Shown here: positions 9,262-18,676 of the stretch, one piece after another
Layout of the letters: each line of letters opens with the position of its first letter
Numbering within the stretch: position 1 is the stretch's first letter
Notes under the pieces: generated by a model
What the model saw: the letters and a program-made list of their open reading frames with translations, nothing else
The model's database searches: none
Told to the model about the DNA's origin: nothing
Assembly: GCA_008501735.1 (NCBI GenBank)
Contig: QQUF01000008.1
Coordinates: forward strand, 62,001-126,000
Reading direction: 5' to 3'
DNA length: 64,000 nt
DNA from: Calditrichota bacterium
GTDB taxonomy: Bacteria > CLD3
Translations under genes and position numbers: made by a program

Positions 9262-9887
9262 TTTATCTTTTCCGAAAATTCGCAAAGTTCAAAAAGTTTG
9301 CACTCCGCACAACGTGGATTTTGAGATTTACAAGTCATTCTTCCAAGCCAAATGAACCAGTGATGCGAAGGAATCCAAAGTTTTTCGGGCAAAATTTTTC
9401 TTAGTTGCATTTCAGTTGCTAAAGCAGTTTTAGCCTTTACAATGCCAAGACGATTCGCCGTTCTGAAAACGTGAGTGTCAACAGGAATCGCTGGAATTCC
9501 CATTGAGAATGCTAAAACAATGCTTGCCGTTTTTCTTCCAACTCCTGCAAGTTCTGTTAGCTTTTCAATTTCATTCGGAATTTCGTTGTCAAACTCATAA
9601 ATCAACTTTTCACAAGTTAAAATAATATTTTTTGCTTTAGTCTTAGCCAAGCCACAAGTTTTGATTTTTTCGTAAAGTCCTTCTTCCCCGAGTGCGAGAA
9701 TTTTTTCGGGAGAATCGTGAGTTTCAAAAAGTGGCTGTGTAACTTTATTGACTTGTTTGTCTGTGCATTGAGCCGAAAGAATTGTCGCAATTAAAACTTC
9801 AAAAGAGTTACGAAACTTTAGCTCAGAGCCTAAGTGTCCGTAATTTTCTTTGAGAATCTCTAAAATCTTTTTTGTTTTTTGCTTCAA
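9258..9887 (-). CDS. nth: Endonuclease III
   Basis: This bifunctional DNA glycosylase/AP lyase removes oxidised pyrimidines in base-excision repair. The helix-hairpin-helix TELAGVGRKTASIVLAF carries the catalytic lysine (Lys119), and PVDTHVFR gives the catalytic aspartate (Asp137). The C-terminal [4Fe-4S] motif C-x6-C-x2-C-x5-C is intact (CKSQNPRCAECKLFELC). The length of 209 residues is typical. It overlaps nadK upstream and the glycosyltransferase downstream by 4 bases each, so the three are coupled. It ends in TGA. Confidence 0.95.
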   Translation of the reverse strand: MKQKTKKILEILKENYGHLGSELKFRNSFEVLIATILSAQCTDKQVNKVTQPLFETHDSPEKILALGEEGLYEKIKTCGLAKTKAKNIILTCEKLIYEFDNEIPNEIEKLTELAGVGRKTASIVLAFSMGIPAIPVDTHVFRTANRLGIVKAKTALATEMQLRKILPEKLWIPSHHWFIWLGRMTCKSQNPRCAECKLFELCEFSEKIK

Positions 9888-10744
9888 TTTTTCTTTCCAA
9901 CAGAACTTCTTGTATCTTCTCCCCAGTGCAGCTTTGCTCTTAAAATGTCATAAAAACTTTTGTCGCTACAACGAATTAAATTCACAGAAAATTTTGATTT
10001 CCGAACTGTGAAAATTTCACCTTTATTTAAGGAATTAACAAACATTCCGTCAGCCGAAAGTGAAGGCGAAGATTCAGAAGAAACAACTTGAATAGAAATT
10101 TCATTTTGAATCGGAAAAACAAGGGGGCGAGTTGTCAAGTTGTGCGGACTAACAGGAGTAAGGATAACGACTTCTGTTTCAGGAGTTACTATTGGACCTC
10201 CACAAGAAAGTGAGTAAGCAGTCGAACCCGTTGGTGTTGCAATTATTACTCCGTCAGAAAGGTAAGTATTAACAAAGTCTCCATTTACTTCAACTTTTGT
10301 TTCAATGAGGCGAGTGAATTTACCTTTTTCGATTACAAAATCATTCAGAGCAAAAGACTTCTTTCCTTTAAAAGAGCCTTCCAAAGGAAATCTTTGTTCA
10401 ATTTTATAATTTCCAATAATGATTTTTTTGAGATGTGCGTAAAGTTCAGAAACATTTGTTTCAGTTAAAAAACCAAGTGTTCCAAAATTCACACCGAGAA
10501 TAGGTTTTTGGCTTTCACCAACGATTTGAGCAGTTGCAAGTATCGTTCCGTCACCACCAAGTGAAATCAAAACATCACTTTGTTTTACAATCTCTTTGCG
10601 AATTTGATTTGAGTTTTTAGAACCTGTTGCAAAATCTTCTTCTGAAACGACAGTTTGGTTTTGATTTCTCAACCAAATTTTCAAATCAGGTAAAAGATTT
10701 ATCGCTTGAGGTTTGAGAGTATTTGTAATGATTCCAAAATTCAT
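9884..10744 (-). CDS. nadK: NAD kinase
   Basis: This enzyme phosphorylates NAD to NADP. The family signatures are the GGDGT loop (residues 63-67, in ISLGGDGTILATAQ), NFGTLGFLTE, and the glycine-rich TPTGSTAYSLSCGGPIV motif. The 286-residue length is normal. It follows dxs after a 77-base gap and overlaps nth by 4 bases. The link with DXP synthase is plausible because the downstream isoprenoid pathway uses NADPH, but grouping with unrelated housekeeping genes suggests a general operon. Confidence 0.95.
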   Translation of the reverse strand: MNFGIITNTLKPQAINLLPDLKIWLRNQNQTVVSEEDFATGSKNSNQIRKEIVKQSDVLISLGGDGTILATAQIVGESQKPILGVNFGTLGFLTETNVSELYAHLKKIIIGNYKIEQRFPLEGSFKGKKSFALNDFVIEKGKFTRLIETKVEVNGDFVNTYLSDGVIIATPTGSTAYSLSCGGPIVTPETEVVILTPVSPHNLTTRPLVFPIQNEISIQVVSSESSPSLSADGMFVNSLNKGEIFTVRKSKFSVNLIRCSDKSFYDILRAKLHWGEDTRSSVGKKN

Positions 10745-10821
10745 TTAGGAACTCCTTAACTTCTTTTTATTCAAAAAAGAAACGACAAAAATTTTGTTAA
10801 AAGCCCAATTTGTCATCAGAG

Positions 10822-12750
10822 TTAAGCGACAATCTTTTTGTCTTTTGAGGAGACCTTGAGAAGATTTTTAATTTTTTCAGCGATTTGTTTAGGTGTTAAA
10901 CCGATTTCTTTTTGAAGTTCTTTTGGCGAACCGTGGTCGATAAATCTATCAGGAATTCCTAATCTTTCAACTTCAACATTTTGGATTCTGTTTTCCATTA
11001 AGAATTCTAAGACAGCACTTCCAACACCACCAGGAATTGAATTTTCTTCAACCGTAACAATTTTATCAAATTTTTTCGCAACTCGTAGAAGCATTTCAGA
11101 ATCCAAAGGTTTCACGAATCGTAAATTTACAACTTCGCAGGAAATCCCATTTTCTGTCTCAAGAATTTCAGCTGCTTTCAAACTCCAAGCAACTGTAGAG
11201 CCAATTGCCAAAATTGCAATGTCAGAACCCTCTTGCAAAGTCTCAGATTTCCCGAGTTTAATCTCAGGAAACTCACCAACTTTTGGAATTCCTAAAGCTG
11301 AACCTCTTGGGTAACGAATTGCTGTTGGACCTTCTTTATACTCAGTTGCAAATTTTAACATTCCACGAAGTTCATCTTGGTCTTTCGGAGCCATAATCAC
11401 AAAATTTGGAATTAGTCTTAAATAACTCAAGTCGAAACTTCCGTGATGAGTTGGTCCATCTTCACCAACCAAACCTGACCTGTCCATTGCGAAGACAACC
11501 GGAATTTTCTGTAAAGCAATGTCGTGAATTAATTGGTCGTAAGCTCTTTGCAAGAAAGTTGAGTAAATCGCACAAACTGGAGTTAAACCTTGTAACCCAA
11601 GTCCACCAGAAAAAGTAACTGCGTGTTGTTCGGCGATTCCAACATCGAAAAACCTTTCAGGAAATTTTGCTGCAAATGGTTTGAGTCCTGTTCCTTCAAG
11701 CATCGCAGCAGTAATTGCTACAATTTTTTCATTCTTTTCTGCGAGTTCTGTAATTGCTTCACCAAAGACATCTTGGTATTTAGGAAAACTTACGCCTTTT
11801 TTAGCTTTCGGAATTGACTTTCCAGTTTTTGGATCGAAGTCGCCTGCTGCGTGCCATTTTACTGCATCGTCTTCAGCGAACTTGAAACCTTTTCCTTTAA
11901 CCGTCAGAGTGTGAAGAAGAATTGGACCTTGCATTTTTTTCAAATGCTCAAGGACCTCAACAAGGTGAATTACGTCGTGTCCGTCAATTGGACCAATGTA
12001 ATTGAAACCGAGCTTTTCAAAAAGTGAGCCTGGAGAAACAAGTCCTTTCAAACCTTCTTCAATTCTACCAACGAGTTTTTGAAGTTGTTCTCCAATTGGT
12101 TTGATTGTTCCTGCAACGTCCCAAATTCCGTCTTTTAATCTTCTGTAAGGTGTTGAAACCATAACGTCAGTTAAGTAGTTGTTCAATGCACCGACATTTG
12201 GCGAAATTGACATTTTGTTGTCATTTAAGATTACGATTAGTTTTTCTTTTTTTCTTGCACCAGCGTTGTTCAAACCTTCAAAAGCAATTCCGCCAGTCAT
12301 TGCTCCGTCACCAAGAACTGCGATTGAGTGAAAGTCGTCGTCTTGAATCGTTCCTGCACAAGCGTAACCTAAAGCAGCAGAAATCGAAGTACTTGCGTGT
12401 CCAACTCCGAAAGTATCGTATTCACTTTCGGCAATTTTCGGGAAACCTGCAAGACCTTTGTATTTTCTGTTTGTGTGAAATTCATTTTTTCTGCCTGTAA
12501 GGATTTTGTGCGGATAAGCTTGGTGACCAACGTCCCAAACGAGTCTGTCTTTTGGTGTGTTAAAAACGTAGTGAATTGCAATTGTAAGTTCAACAACTCC
12601 AAGTCCTGCTCCAAAATGTCCTGTTGCTGATTCTTGAGATTTGTAGTCGATTAAAAACTGTCTTACTTCTTTTGCTAACTGTGGTAATTTTTCTTTGGAG
12701 AGTTTACGAATGTCCGAAGGATAATTTATTTTATCAAAAAGCTTTGCCAT
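10822..12750 (-). CDS. dxs: 1-deoxy-D-xylulose-5-phosphate synthase
   Basis: This thiamine-diphosphate enzyme condenses pyruvate and glyceraldehyde 3-phosphate, the first step of the MEP isoprenoid pathway. The product has 642 residues. The TPP/Mg motif is GDGAMTGGIAFEGLNNAG (about residues 148-165). The pyrimidine-binding domain contains DVGIAEQHAVTFSGGL, and the central domain contains DRSGLVGEDGPTHHG. The C-terminal transketolase domain holds VTVEENSIPGGVGSAVLE. It starts 10 bases after xseB in the same operon; the neighbour xseB is a common partner of ispA/dxs operons, although ispA is absent here. Confidence 0.96.
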   Translation of the reverse strand: MAKLFDKINYPSDIRKLSKEKLPQLAKEVRQFLIDYKSQESATGHFGAGLGVVELTIAIHYVFNTPKDRLVWDVGHQAYPHKILTGRKNEFHTNRKYKGLAGFPKIAESEYDTFGVGHASTSISAALGYACAGTIQDDDFHSIAVLGDGAMTGGIAFEGLNNAGARKKEKLIVILNDNKMSISPNVGALNNYLTDVMVSTPYRRLKDGIWDVAGTIKPIGEQLQKLVGRIEEGLKGLVSPGSLFEKLGFNYIGPIDGHDVIHLVEVLEHLKKMQGPILLHTLTVKGKGFKFAEDDAVKWHAAGDFDPKTGKSIPKAKKGVSFPKYQDVFGEAITELAEKNEKIVAITAAMLEGTGLKPFAAKFPERFFDVGIAEQHAVTFSGGLGLQGLTPVCAIYSTFLQRAYDQLIHDIALQKIPVVFAMDRSGLVGEDGPTHHGSFDLSYLRLIPNFVIMAPKDQDELRGMLKFATEYKEGPTAIRYPRGSALGIPKVGEFPEIKLGKSETLQEGSDIAILAIGSTVAWSLKAAEILETENGISCEVVNLRFVKPLDSEMLLRVAKKFDKIVTVEENSIPGGVGSAVLEFLMENRIQNVEVERLGIPDRFIDHGSPKELQKEIGLTPKQIAEKIKNLLKVSSKDKKIVA

Positions 12751-12760
12751 TTCTGTTGCC

Positions 12761-12943
12761 TTATTTTTCTAATTCTTCAATCTGTTCTTCAAAATTTCCA
12801 AGAATCGAATTGCATTCTTTAATTAAGGAAATTCCTTTTTTATAATTTTCTAAAAGTTCGTCTAAAGTTAAATCCGAATCTTCAAATTTCTCTACAATTT
12901 CTTTAATTGATTCGACTTTTGACTCAAAGGAATTTTTTTTCAT
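12761..12943 (-). CDS. xseB: Exodeoxyribonuclease VII small subunit
   Basis: This 60-residue protein is the small helical subunit that forms exonuclease VII with XseA. The sequence SIKEIVEKFEDSDLTLDELLENYKKG is the family core, and the downstream acidic coil (ILGNFEEQIEELE) is also typical. The ATG overlaps the xseA stop by 4 bases, giving coupled translation of the two subunits. Confidence 0.92.
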   Translation of the reverse strand: MKKNSFESKVESIKEIVEKFEDSDLTLDELLENYKKGISLIKECNSILGNFEEQIEELEK

Positions 12944-14136
12944 TTGTTTTCCAAATTTAAAATTTCTGCTTGTGCTTTTCCATCTTTAAAGTTGAGATTT
13001 ACTTTCTCTGCTACTTTAAGATTTCGCACCGAATTCAGAACCACACCATTTTCGTTTGTGCAAATTGAAAACCCACGACTCAAAACAGAATCTGGGCTAA
13101 GATTTTCAAGTTGCTTTTGAAGCGAATCAAGTTGGTTTTTATGTTTCTCAAAAGCAAATTTACCTTCATTTCTAAGAACATTTTCATAATTGTCCAGAGT
13201 TTGCTGAAAGTAGCGGAATTTACTAAATATTCTATCTTTAGAAATTATTTTTCGGTAAAAGTTTAGTTCTTCTTTTTTTTGCTCCAAACTTTTTAAAGTT
13301 TTGTTTTTCAAATCATTTTCCAAACCAAACAGCCAATCTCGAACAAGTGAAAAATTTTCAGAAAGAACTTCTGCTGCGGCAGTTGGAGTTGCTGCTCTTC
13401 TGTCAGCAACAAAATCAGAAATTGTAAAGTCAACTTCGTGCCCAACTGACGAAATAATCGGAATCTCTGATTCTGCAATTGCCCTCGCAACTATTTCTTC
13501 GTTGAACGACCAAAGTTCTTCCAAAGAACCTCCTCCGCGACCAACGATTAAAGCGTCAACATTTTTTAGTTTGTTAAATTTGCGAATTGCCTTTGCGATT
13601 TCATTTGCCGAACCTTCGCCTTGAACTTTTACAGGAGCTAAAAATAGTTTTACGCAAGGAGCATTTTTTTTGAAAACTGTATGAATGTCGTGAATAACTG
13701 CACCTGTTGGTGATGTTACAATTCCAACTTTCATCGGAAAATTTGGTAAAGGTTGCTTTCTTTCGGGTTCAAAAAGTCCTTCTTCAAGAAGCTTTGCTTT
13801 CATCTCCTCAAACTGCTGTTGAAGGCTTCCGACCCCTTTTTCAAAAAGATTCCAAACAGAAATTTGATAACGACCAGACTTTTCGTAAAGAGTAATTTGC
13901 CCTTGCAAAACGACTGAATTTCCAATTTTTGGCAAAGCGAGTAATTTTTGTGCCGTGTTTTTCCAAATTACACAATCAATTTGTGCTTTTTCGTCTTTTA
14001 AAGAAAAGTAAATGTGTCCCGAATAGGCTTTGGTGAGGTTTGAAATTTGTCCTTCAACCATCACAAACTTAAATGTGTCCTCGAGAACGAATTTGATTTC
14101 TCGGGTAATTTCTGAAACTGTAAGAACGTTATCCAT
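12940..14136 (-). CDS. xseA: Exodeoxyribonuclease VII large subunit
   Basis: This is the catalytic subunit of the single-strand-specific exonuclease VII, 398 residues long. It has an N-terminal OB-fold (VLTVSEITREIKFVLEDTFKFVMVEGQIS..., about residues 1-100). The nuclease core follows, with VGIVTSPTGAVIHDI, the conserved ALIVGRGGGSLEELWSFN and PIISSVGHEVDFTISDFVAD. A long C-terminal coiled-coil (about 270-370) is where XseB binds. It is the first gene of the minus-strand operon, and its start region faces lepB across 208 bases. Confidence 0.95.
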   Translation of the reverse strand: MDNVLTVSEITREIKFVLEDTFKFVMVEGQISNLTKAYSGHIYFSLKDEKAQIDCVIWKNTAQKLLALPKIGNSVVLQGQITLYEKSGRYQISVWNLFEKGVGSLQQQFEEMKAKLLEEGLFEPERKQPLPNFPMKVGIVTSPTGAVIHDIHTVFKKNAPCVKLFLAPVKVQGEGSANEIAKAIRKFNKLKNVDALIVGRGGGSLEELWSFNEEIVARAIAESEIPIISSVGHEVDFTISDFVADRRAATPTAAAEVLSENFSLVRDWLFGLENDLKNKTLKSLEQKKEELNFYRKIISKDRIFSKFRYFQQTLDNYENVLRNEGKFAFEKHKNQLDSLQKQLENLSPDSVLSRGFSICTNENGVVLNSVRNLKVAEKVNLNFKDGKAQAEILNLENK

Positions 14137-14344
14137 TTGAAAAATTTAAGCAATCGCAAAATTGAAAACAATCAATTAAAAATCTGTCTTTGAAAGCAAA
14201 CAGACAAAAATTATATTCGCCGTCTTAATGACTAATAAATTAGTAACATTCTCATCATTTTTCGTAAGTTTGAGATTGACAGTTCTTATTTGAGAGTCAA
14301 ATTTATAGAAAAACTCAAGACGAAAATTAATTTCGGAGATAAAA

Positions 14345-15046
14345 ATGGCTAAGCCAAAATCCAAAAGTTTAGTTCGTGAATACTCAGAAGCACTTGGAGT
14401 TGCACTTCTTATGGCAATGGCTTTGAGAACTTTTGCAGTTGAAGCATTTAGGATTCCAACAAGTTCTATGGAAGACACGCTTCTTGTCGGCGACTTTCTT
14501 TTGGTAAATAAATTTGTTTATGGAGCAAAAGCGAAAGTAAACATTCCGCTCACAGAAATAACCATTGACCTTGGACTTGAACTTCCTGCTTTAAAAGACC
14601 CAAATCCTGGAGACGTTGTAGTTTTCACTTATCCAATTGACCAAAAGACCAATTACATTAAACGTTGCATTGCAATTGGTGGACAAGTTTTAGAAATCAA
14701 AAACGGTGTAATTTTCGTTGATGGAAAAGAGTTCATAAATCCTCCTTTAGCGAAATTCGATGGAAGACCAAGAAGACCAAGAGGTCACGGAGATTATGGA
14801 ATTTGGCCACAAACAAAACCTTGGAATAAAGACAATTATGGCCCAATCAGAATTCCTGAAGGACATTTTTTTATGATGGGTGATAACAGAGACAACAGTC
14901 TTGACAGTCGTTTCTGGGGATTCGTAAAACGCGATGAAATTATTGGAGAGGCATTAATTCTTTATTTCTCTTGGAATGATACAGCACCATTTTGGAATGT
15001 TTTTGAATCAATTCGTTGGAGTAGAATCGGTAGTTTAATTAAGTAA
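14345..15046 (+). CDS. lepB: Signal peptidase I
   Basis: This membrane-bound serine protease removes Sec and Tat signal peptides. The N-terminus has one membrane segment (about residues 16-36), followed by the nucleophile motif PTSSMEDTL (Ser41) and the general-base lysine in NYIKRCIAIGG (Lys106). The C-terminal signature GDNRDNSLDSRFWG is intact. The length is 233 residues, with the usual inserted beta domain. A GGAG ribosome site precedes the ATG. The many secreted proteins in this window are natural substrates. Confidence 0.95.
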   Translation: MAKPKSKSLVREYSEALGVALLMAMALRTFAVEAFRIPTSSMEDTLLVGDFLLVNKFVYGAKAKVNIPLTEITIDLGLELPALKDPNPGDVVVFTYPIDQKTNYIKRCIAIGGQVLEIKNGVIFVDGKEFINPPLAKFDGRPRRPRGHGDYGIWPQTKPWNKDNYGPIRIPEGHFFMMGDNRDNSLDSRFWGFVKRDEIIGEALILYFSWNDTAPFWNVFESIRWSRIGSLIK

Positions 15047-15089
15047 AAATAATCTTTACTTTATAATCAGAAAGCAGAAACAAAAAAAT

Positions 15090-15998
15090 ATGCGATTATT
15101 CTTAAAAGTAGACTTCGACGCTGTAATTTCGGCAATGCTACTAAAAAAAGTTTTACCAATTACTGAAATTCATTTTATTGCACCACTTGACATTATTGAA
15201 GGAAAAATAAAGCTTCAAAAAGGTGATGTTGTTGCGAACCTTCCTTACCTCGAAGGTTGTGAATATTGGTTTGACCATCACCCTACAAACACACTTGAAG
15301 AGCCTAAAGATTACAAAGGACTTTTTAGAGTCGCACCAAGTGCCGCAGGTTTGATTTATGAATATTTTGGTGGTGAAAAAACATTTCCAGGAATGAAAGA
15401 CCTGATTGTAATGACTGACAGAATTGATGCTGCCGAATTAACAATCGAAGAAGTCCGTGAACCTAAAGAGCATTTGTTAATTGCAAATACAATTGATTCA
15501 AAAACTTTTGTTCCAGCAGCGAAAGCCTACGACTTAAGGTTAATAGAAATTTATGGACAGACTCAAGATCCTGAAAGAATCTTACAATTCCCTGAAGTTA
15601 AAGTGCGTGCAGAAAAATTCCAAAACAGACAAGATTATTTCAGAACAATGCTTAAACGTTACACAAGACTTGAAGGAAATATTATTGTTACAGATATTCG
15701 TTTTTGTAGGAACTTCCCAAGAGGAGACAGATTTTTCGTTTACACAATGTTTCCCGAAGCAACTCTTGCTGTAAAATCTTTTCATACAAAACAAGAGCCT
15801 ACAAAAGCAATCGTTTCAGTTACTCAGAACATTTTCAATAGAAGTAAAGTCCACGTCGGCAATTTTTGCAAAAATTATGATGGAGGCGGACACGAAGGAG
15901 CTGCGATTTGCAGATTTCCAAGAGAAGATGCTGATAGAATGCTCAAGCAAATCTTTGCCGAACTTAATGACTTAGATAAAGAATCAAGTAATTCTTAA
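15090..15998 (+). CDS. DHH-family phosphoesterase
   Basis: This 302-residue protein shows the DHH motif within EYWFDHHPTN (Asp62-His63-His64) and a C-terminal DHHA1-type glycine motif YDGGGHEGAA. These mark the RecJ/NrnA/PPX2 superfamily of Mn2+-dependent phosphoesterases. The N-terminal MRLFLKVDFDAVISAMLLKK is a weak version of the usual GHxxPDxDA motif: the histidine is absent and only D8 and D10 remain. The preferred substrate (oligonucleotide, cyclic dinucleotide or polyphosphate) cannot be told from the sequence. The gene follows lepB after 43 bases. Confidence 0.75.
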   Translation: MRLFLKVDFDAVISAMLLKKVLPITEIHFIAPLDIIEGKIKLQKGDVVANLPYLEGCEYWFDHHPTNTLEEPKDYKGLFRVAPSAAGLIYEYFGGEKTFPGMKDLIVMTDRIDAAELTIEEVREPKEHLLIANTIDSKTFVPAAKAYDLRLIEIYGQTQDPERILQFPEVKVRAEKFQNRQDYFRTMLKRYTRLEGNIIVTDIRFCRNFPRGDRFFVYTMFPEATLAVKSFHTKQEPTKAIVSVTQNIFNRSKVHVGNFCKNYDGGGHEGAAICRFPREDADRMLKQIFAELNDLDKESSNS

Positions 15999-16016
15999 AA
16001 CTCTCCTAAACTAAAA

Positions 16017-16038
16017 AGGCTCTGTTTTCACAGAGCCT
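16017..16038 (-). terminator. Intrinsic terminator of clpC
   Basis: A 9-bp stem AGGCTCTGT / ACAGAGCCT with a four-base loop lies 20 bases after the clpC stop. Read on the minus strand it is followed by TTTTT. On the plus strand no T-run follows, so it mainly serves clpC but may also slow transcription from the DHH gene. Confidence 0.85.
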
Positions 16039-16058
16039 CATAAAATAAAAATTGTCTT

Positions 16059-18521
16059 TTATGCTTTAGTTTCAGATTCTTCATCAATTTGAATCGCTTC
16101 TGAACCTGTCGAAAAAGTCAACTGCTCATTTTCCAAGTCCACAATTATACAATCACCTTTGTTGAAACTTCCTTCAAGGAGTTTTTCAGCGATTGGGTCT
16201 TCGACATAATTTTGAATTGTTCTTTTGAGAGGTCTTGCACCGTAAACTTGGTCGTAACCTTTTTCTACGATGAAATCAATTGCTTCGTAAGTAAGTGTGA
16301 TTTTAATTTCCCTTTCGGCGAGTTTTCTTGAAATTTCGCCAACAAGATTTTCGACAATTTTGACAACGTCTTTTTTCTCTAAAGAATTAAAAATAATGAT
16401 TTCATCAAGTCTGTTAATGAATTCAGGATTGAAAAGTTTTTTCACTTCGTCCATTAATTGACCACGAATCGCTTCTTTTTTAGATTTTTTATCTTCGCCT
16501 TTAAAGCCGAAACCACCAGCTTTTAACTTTCTTGTTCCAATGTTTGAAGTCATCACGAGAATTGTATTTTTGAAATCTACTTTTCGACCTAAACTGTCTG
16601 TGATGTGTCCTTCATCAAGAATTTGGAGAAGAATGTTAAAAACGTCAGGGTGAGCTTTTTCGATTTCGTCTAAAAGCACAACTGCGTAAGGTCTTCTACG
16701 AACTTTTTCTGTAAGTTGACCACCTTCTTCGTAACCAACGTAACCTGGAGGCGAACCGATTAATCTTGAAACAGAAAATTTCTCCATAAACTCATTCATA
16801 TCAATTCTGATTAAAGATTCAGGGTCGTCGAAAAGATGTTCAGCCATTTTTTTGGCAAGTTCTGTTTTACCAACTCCTGTTGGTCCAAGGAAAACAAAAG
16901 TCCCAATTGGACTGTTTGGATCTTTAAGACCTGCACGAGTTCTCTTTATTGCTCTTGTAACTCTTTCAATTGCTTCATCTTGACCGATTACTGCATTTCT
17001 AACAGCGTCACCAAGTTTCAAGATTTTATGACCTTCTTCTGTTGAGACTCTTTGAATTGGAACACCTGTCATCATCGAGACGATTTTTGCAATGTCATCT
17101 TCAACCACTTCAAGGATTTGGTCGCTTTCAGAGTTCTCCCAATCATCTTTTGCTTGGATTAATTGTCTTCTGAGTTGGCTTTCTTTGTCTCTTAGTTCCG
17201 CTGCTTTTTCAAACTCTTGGTTTTCAACAAATTCTGTTTTTTGAGCTCCGACTTTTTCAATTTCCTTTTCAAGTTCAATAATATTTTCAGGAACTGTAAT
17301 GTTTTGAATTCTAACACGAGAACCTGCTTCGTCAATTACATCAATTGCTTTGTCTGGCAAAAATCTATCGGAGATGTAACGAATGCTCAACTCAACCGCA
17401 GTTTTTAAAGCTTCTTCGGTGTAAGTTACTTTGTGGTGAGTTTCATAACTTTCTTTAAGTCCTTGAAGAATTTTTAGGGTATCAGATTTTGAAGGAGGAT
17501 TCACAAGGACTTTTTGGAAACGTCTTTCTAAAGCTCCATCTTTTTCAATCACTTGTCTGTATTCACTTAGAGTTGTTGTTCCGATACACTGAAGTTCGCC
17601 ACGAGAAAGAGCAGGTTTGAACATATTTGCTGCATCAAGTGAACCGGAAGCTCCACCAGCTCCAACCATTGTGTGGATTTCATCAATGAAAAGAATGATG
17701 TCAGGGTTTTTTGTGAGTTCCGTCATCAACGCTTTCATTCTTTCTTCAAATTGTCCTCTGTACTTTGTACCTGCAACAATTGCTGCAAGGTCAAGAGCAA
17801 CTAAACGTTTGTTGTAAAGTAATCTTGGAACTTCTTTGTTTACGATTCGAATCGCAAGTCCTTCAGCAATCGCAGTTTTACCAACTCCAGGTTCACCAAT
17901 TAAGATTGGATTATTTTTCTTTTTTCGACTAAGAATTTGAGCAACTCTTTCGATTTCTGTGTCTCTTCCGATAACAGGGTCTAATTTTTTCTGAGCTGCT
18001 AAGTGGGTTAAATCTTTACTAAAATGGTCTAAAGCCGGAGTTTTGGGCTTTGAGTAACCTTGCGAAGAAGGTGTAGAAGTATTTCCGCTCATAATATTGT
18101 CCAACTCATTTTTTATTTTTGCATAATCTGCATCAAAATTCGTTAAAATGTGAGCTGCAAGGCAGTCTTTCTCTTTTGCTAAAGAAAGAAGCAAGTGCTC
18201 TGTTCCAATCACTTCCGAATTGTAATTTTTCGCTTCGATGTAAGTCATTTTCAAGATTCTTTCACCGCTTTTGGAAAGAGGAAGTGTTCCAACTGTCATC
18301 AAACTCGAACTCGAACCAACATTGTCTTCAATCGCCTTTTTTAATTCAGCTAAATTGATTCCGAGATTTCTTAAGGTTTTACAAGCCAAGCCGTCATTTT
18401 CGCGAATTATTCCCAAGAGTAAATGTTCTGAACCAATGTAGTCGTGTCCAAGTCGAATCGCTTCTTCGCGTGAAAACTGAATCACCATCTGGACTCTTTG
18501 GGAAAAATTTTTGTTTATCAT
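16059..18521 (-). CDS. clpC: ClpC-type AAA+ unfoldase (class I Clp/Hsp100)
   Basis: This ATP-driven unfoldase normally feeds ClpP. The domains in order are two Clp_N repeats (residues 1-145); AAA+ domain 1 with Walker [16 protein letters not shown] (about 209) and Walker [11 protein letters not shown]; a UVR motif ([20 protein letters not shown], about 420) that separates ClpC from ClpA and ClpB; AAA+ domain 2 with [13 protein letters not shown] (about 548) and [11 protein letters not shown]; and a ClpB_D2-small domain. The length is 820 residues. The ClpP-binding loop is not obvious to me. A leader of about 150 bases separates it from the convergent end of htrA. An AAGGT ribosome site is present. 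Confidence 0.93.
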   Translation of the reverse strand: MINKNFSQRVQMVIQFSREEAIRLGHDYIGSEHLLLGIIRENDGLACKTLRNLGINLAELKKAIEDNVGSSSSLMTVGTLPLSKSGERILKMTYIEAKNYNSEVIGTEHLLLSLAKEKDCLAAHILTNFDADYAKIKNELDNIMSGNTSTPSSQGYSKPKTPALDHFSKDLTHLAAQKKLDPVIGRDTEIERVAQILSRKKKNNPILIGEPGVGKTAIAEGLAIRIVNKEVPRLLYNKRLVALDLAAIVAGTKYRGQFEERMKALMTELTKNPDIILFIDEIHTMVGAGGASGSLDAANMFKPALSRGELQCIGTTTLSEYRQVIEKDGALERRFQKVLVNPPSKSDTLKILQGLKESYETHHKVTYTEEALKTAVELSIRYISDRFLPDKAIDVIDEAGSRVRIQNITVPENIIELEKEIEKVGAQKTEFVENQEFEKAAELRDKESQLRRQLIQAKDDWENSESDQILEVVEDDIAKIVSMMTGVPIQRVSTEEGHKILKLGDAVRNAVIGQDEAIERVTRAIKRTRAGLKDPNSPIGTFVFLGPTGVGKTELAKKMAEHLFDDPESLIRIDMNEFMEKFSVSRLIGSPPGYVGYEEGGQLTEKVRRRPYAVVLLDEIEKAHPDVFNILLQILDEGHITDSLGRKVDFKNTILVMTSNIGTRKLKAGGFGFKGEDKKSKKEAIRGQLMDEVKKLFNPEFINRLDEIIIFNSLEKKDVVKIVENLVGEISRKLAEREIKITLTYEAIDFIVEKGYDQVYGARPLKRTIQNYVEDPIAEKLLEGSFNKGDCIIVDLENEQLTFSTGSEAIQIDEESETKA

Positions 18522-18676
18522 ATTTTACCTTTTTGAAAAATCTTGTTTTGAAGTTAACAAGAAAGAAAATTTATGACCTCAAATTAGGTCTGTGTAACAA
18601 TTTAATTACAAAATATCAAATTATCAAAGAAGTTGACAAATTTTGTAAGAATTTTTTATAACAAAATCCAAGCCAA

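Noticed and set aside
12186-12500. 104-codon plus-strand frame inside dxs
   Set aside because: It is antisense to dxs, with Cys/Phe/Leu-rich composition typical of shadow frames.
14176-14478. 100-codon minus-strand frame near lepB
   Set aside because: It overlaps the lepB start in antisense, and its translation is not protein-like. The lepB reading is certain.
18633-18662. Plus-strand TTGACA-N18-TATAAC promoter
   Set aside because: It is a close sigma-70 match, but it points into the 3' end of the convergent htrA gene, and no frame or RNA follows. AT-rich spacers easily give such matches.
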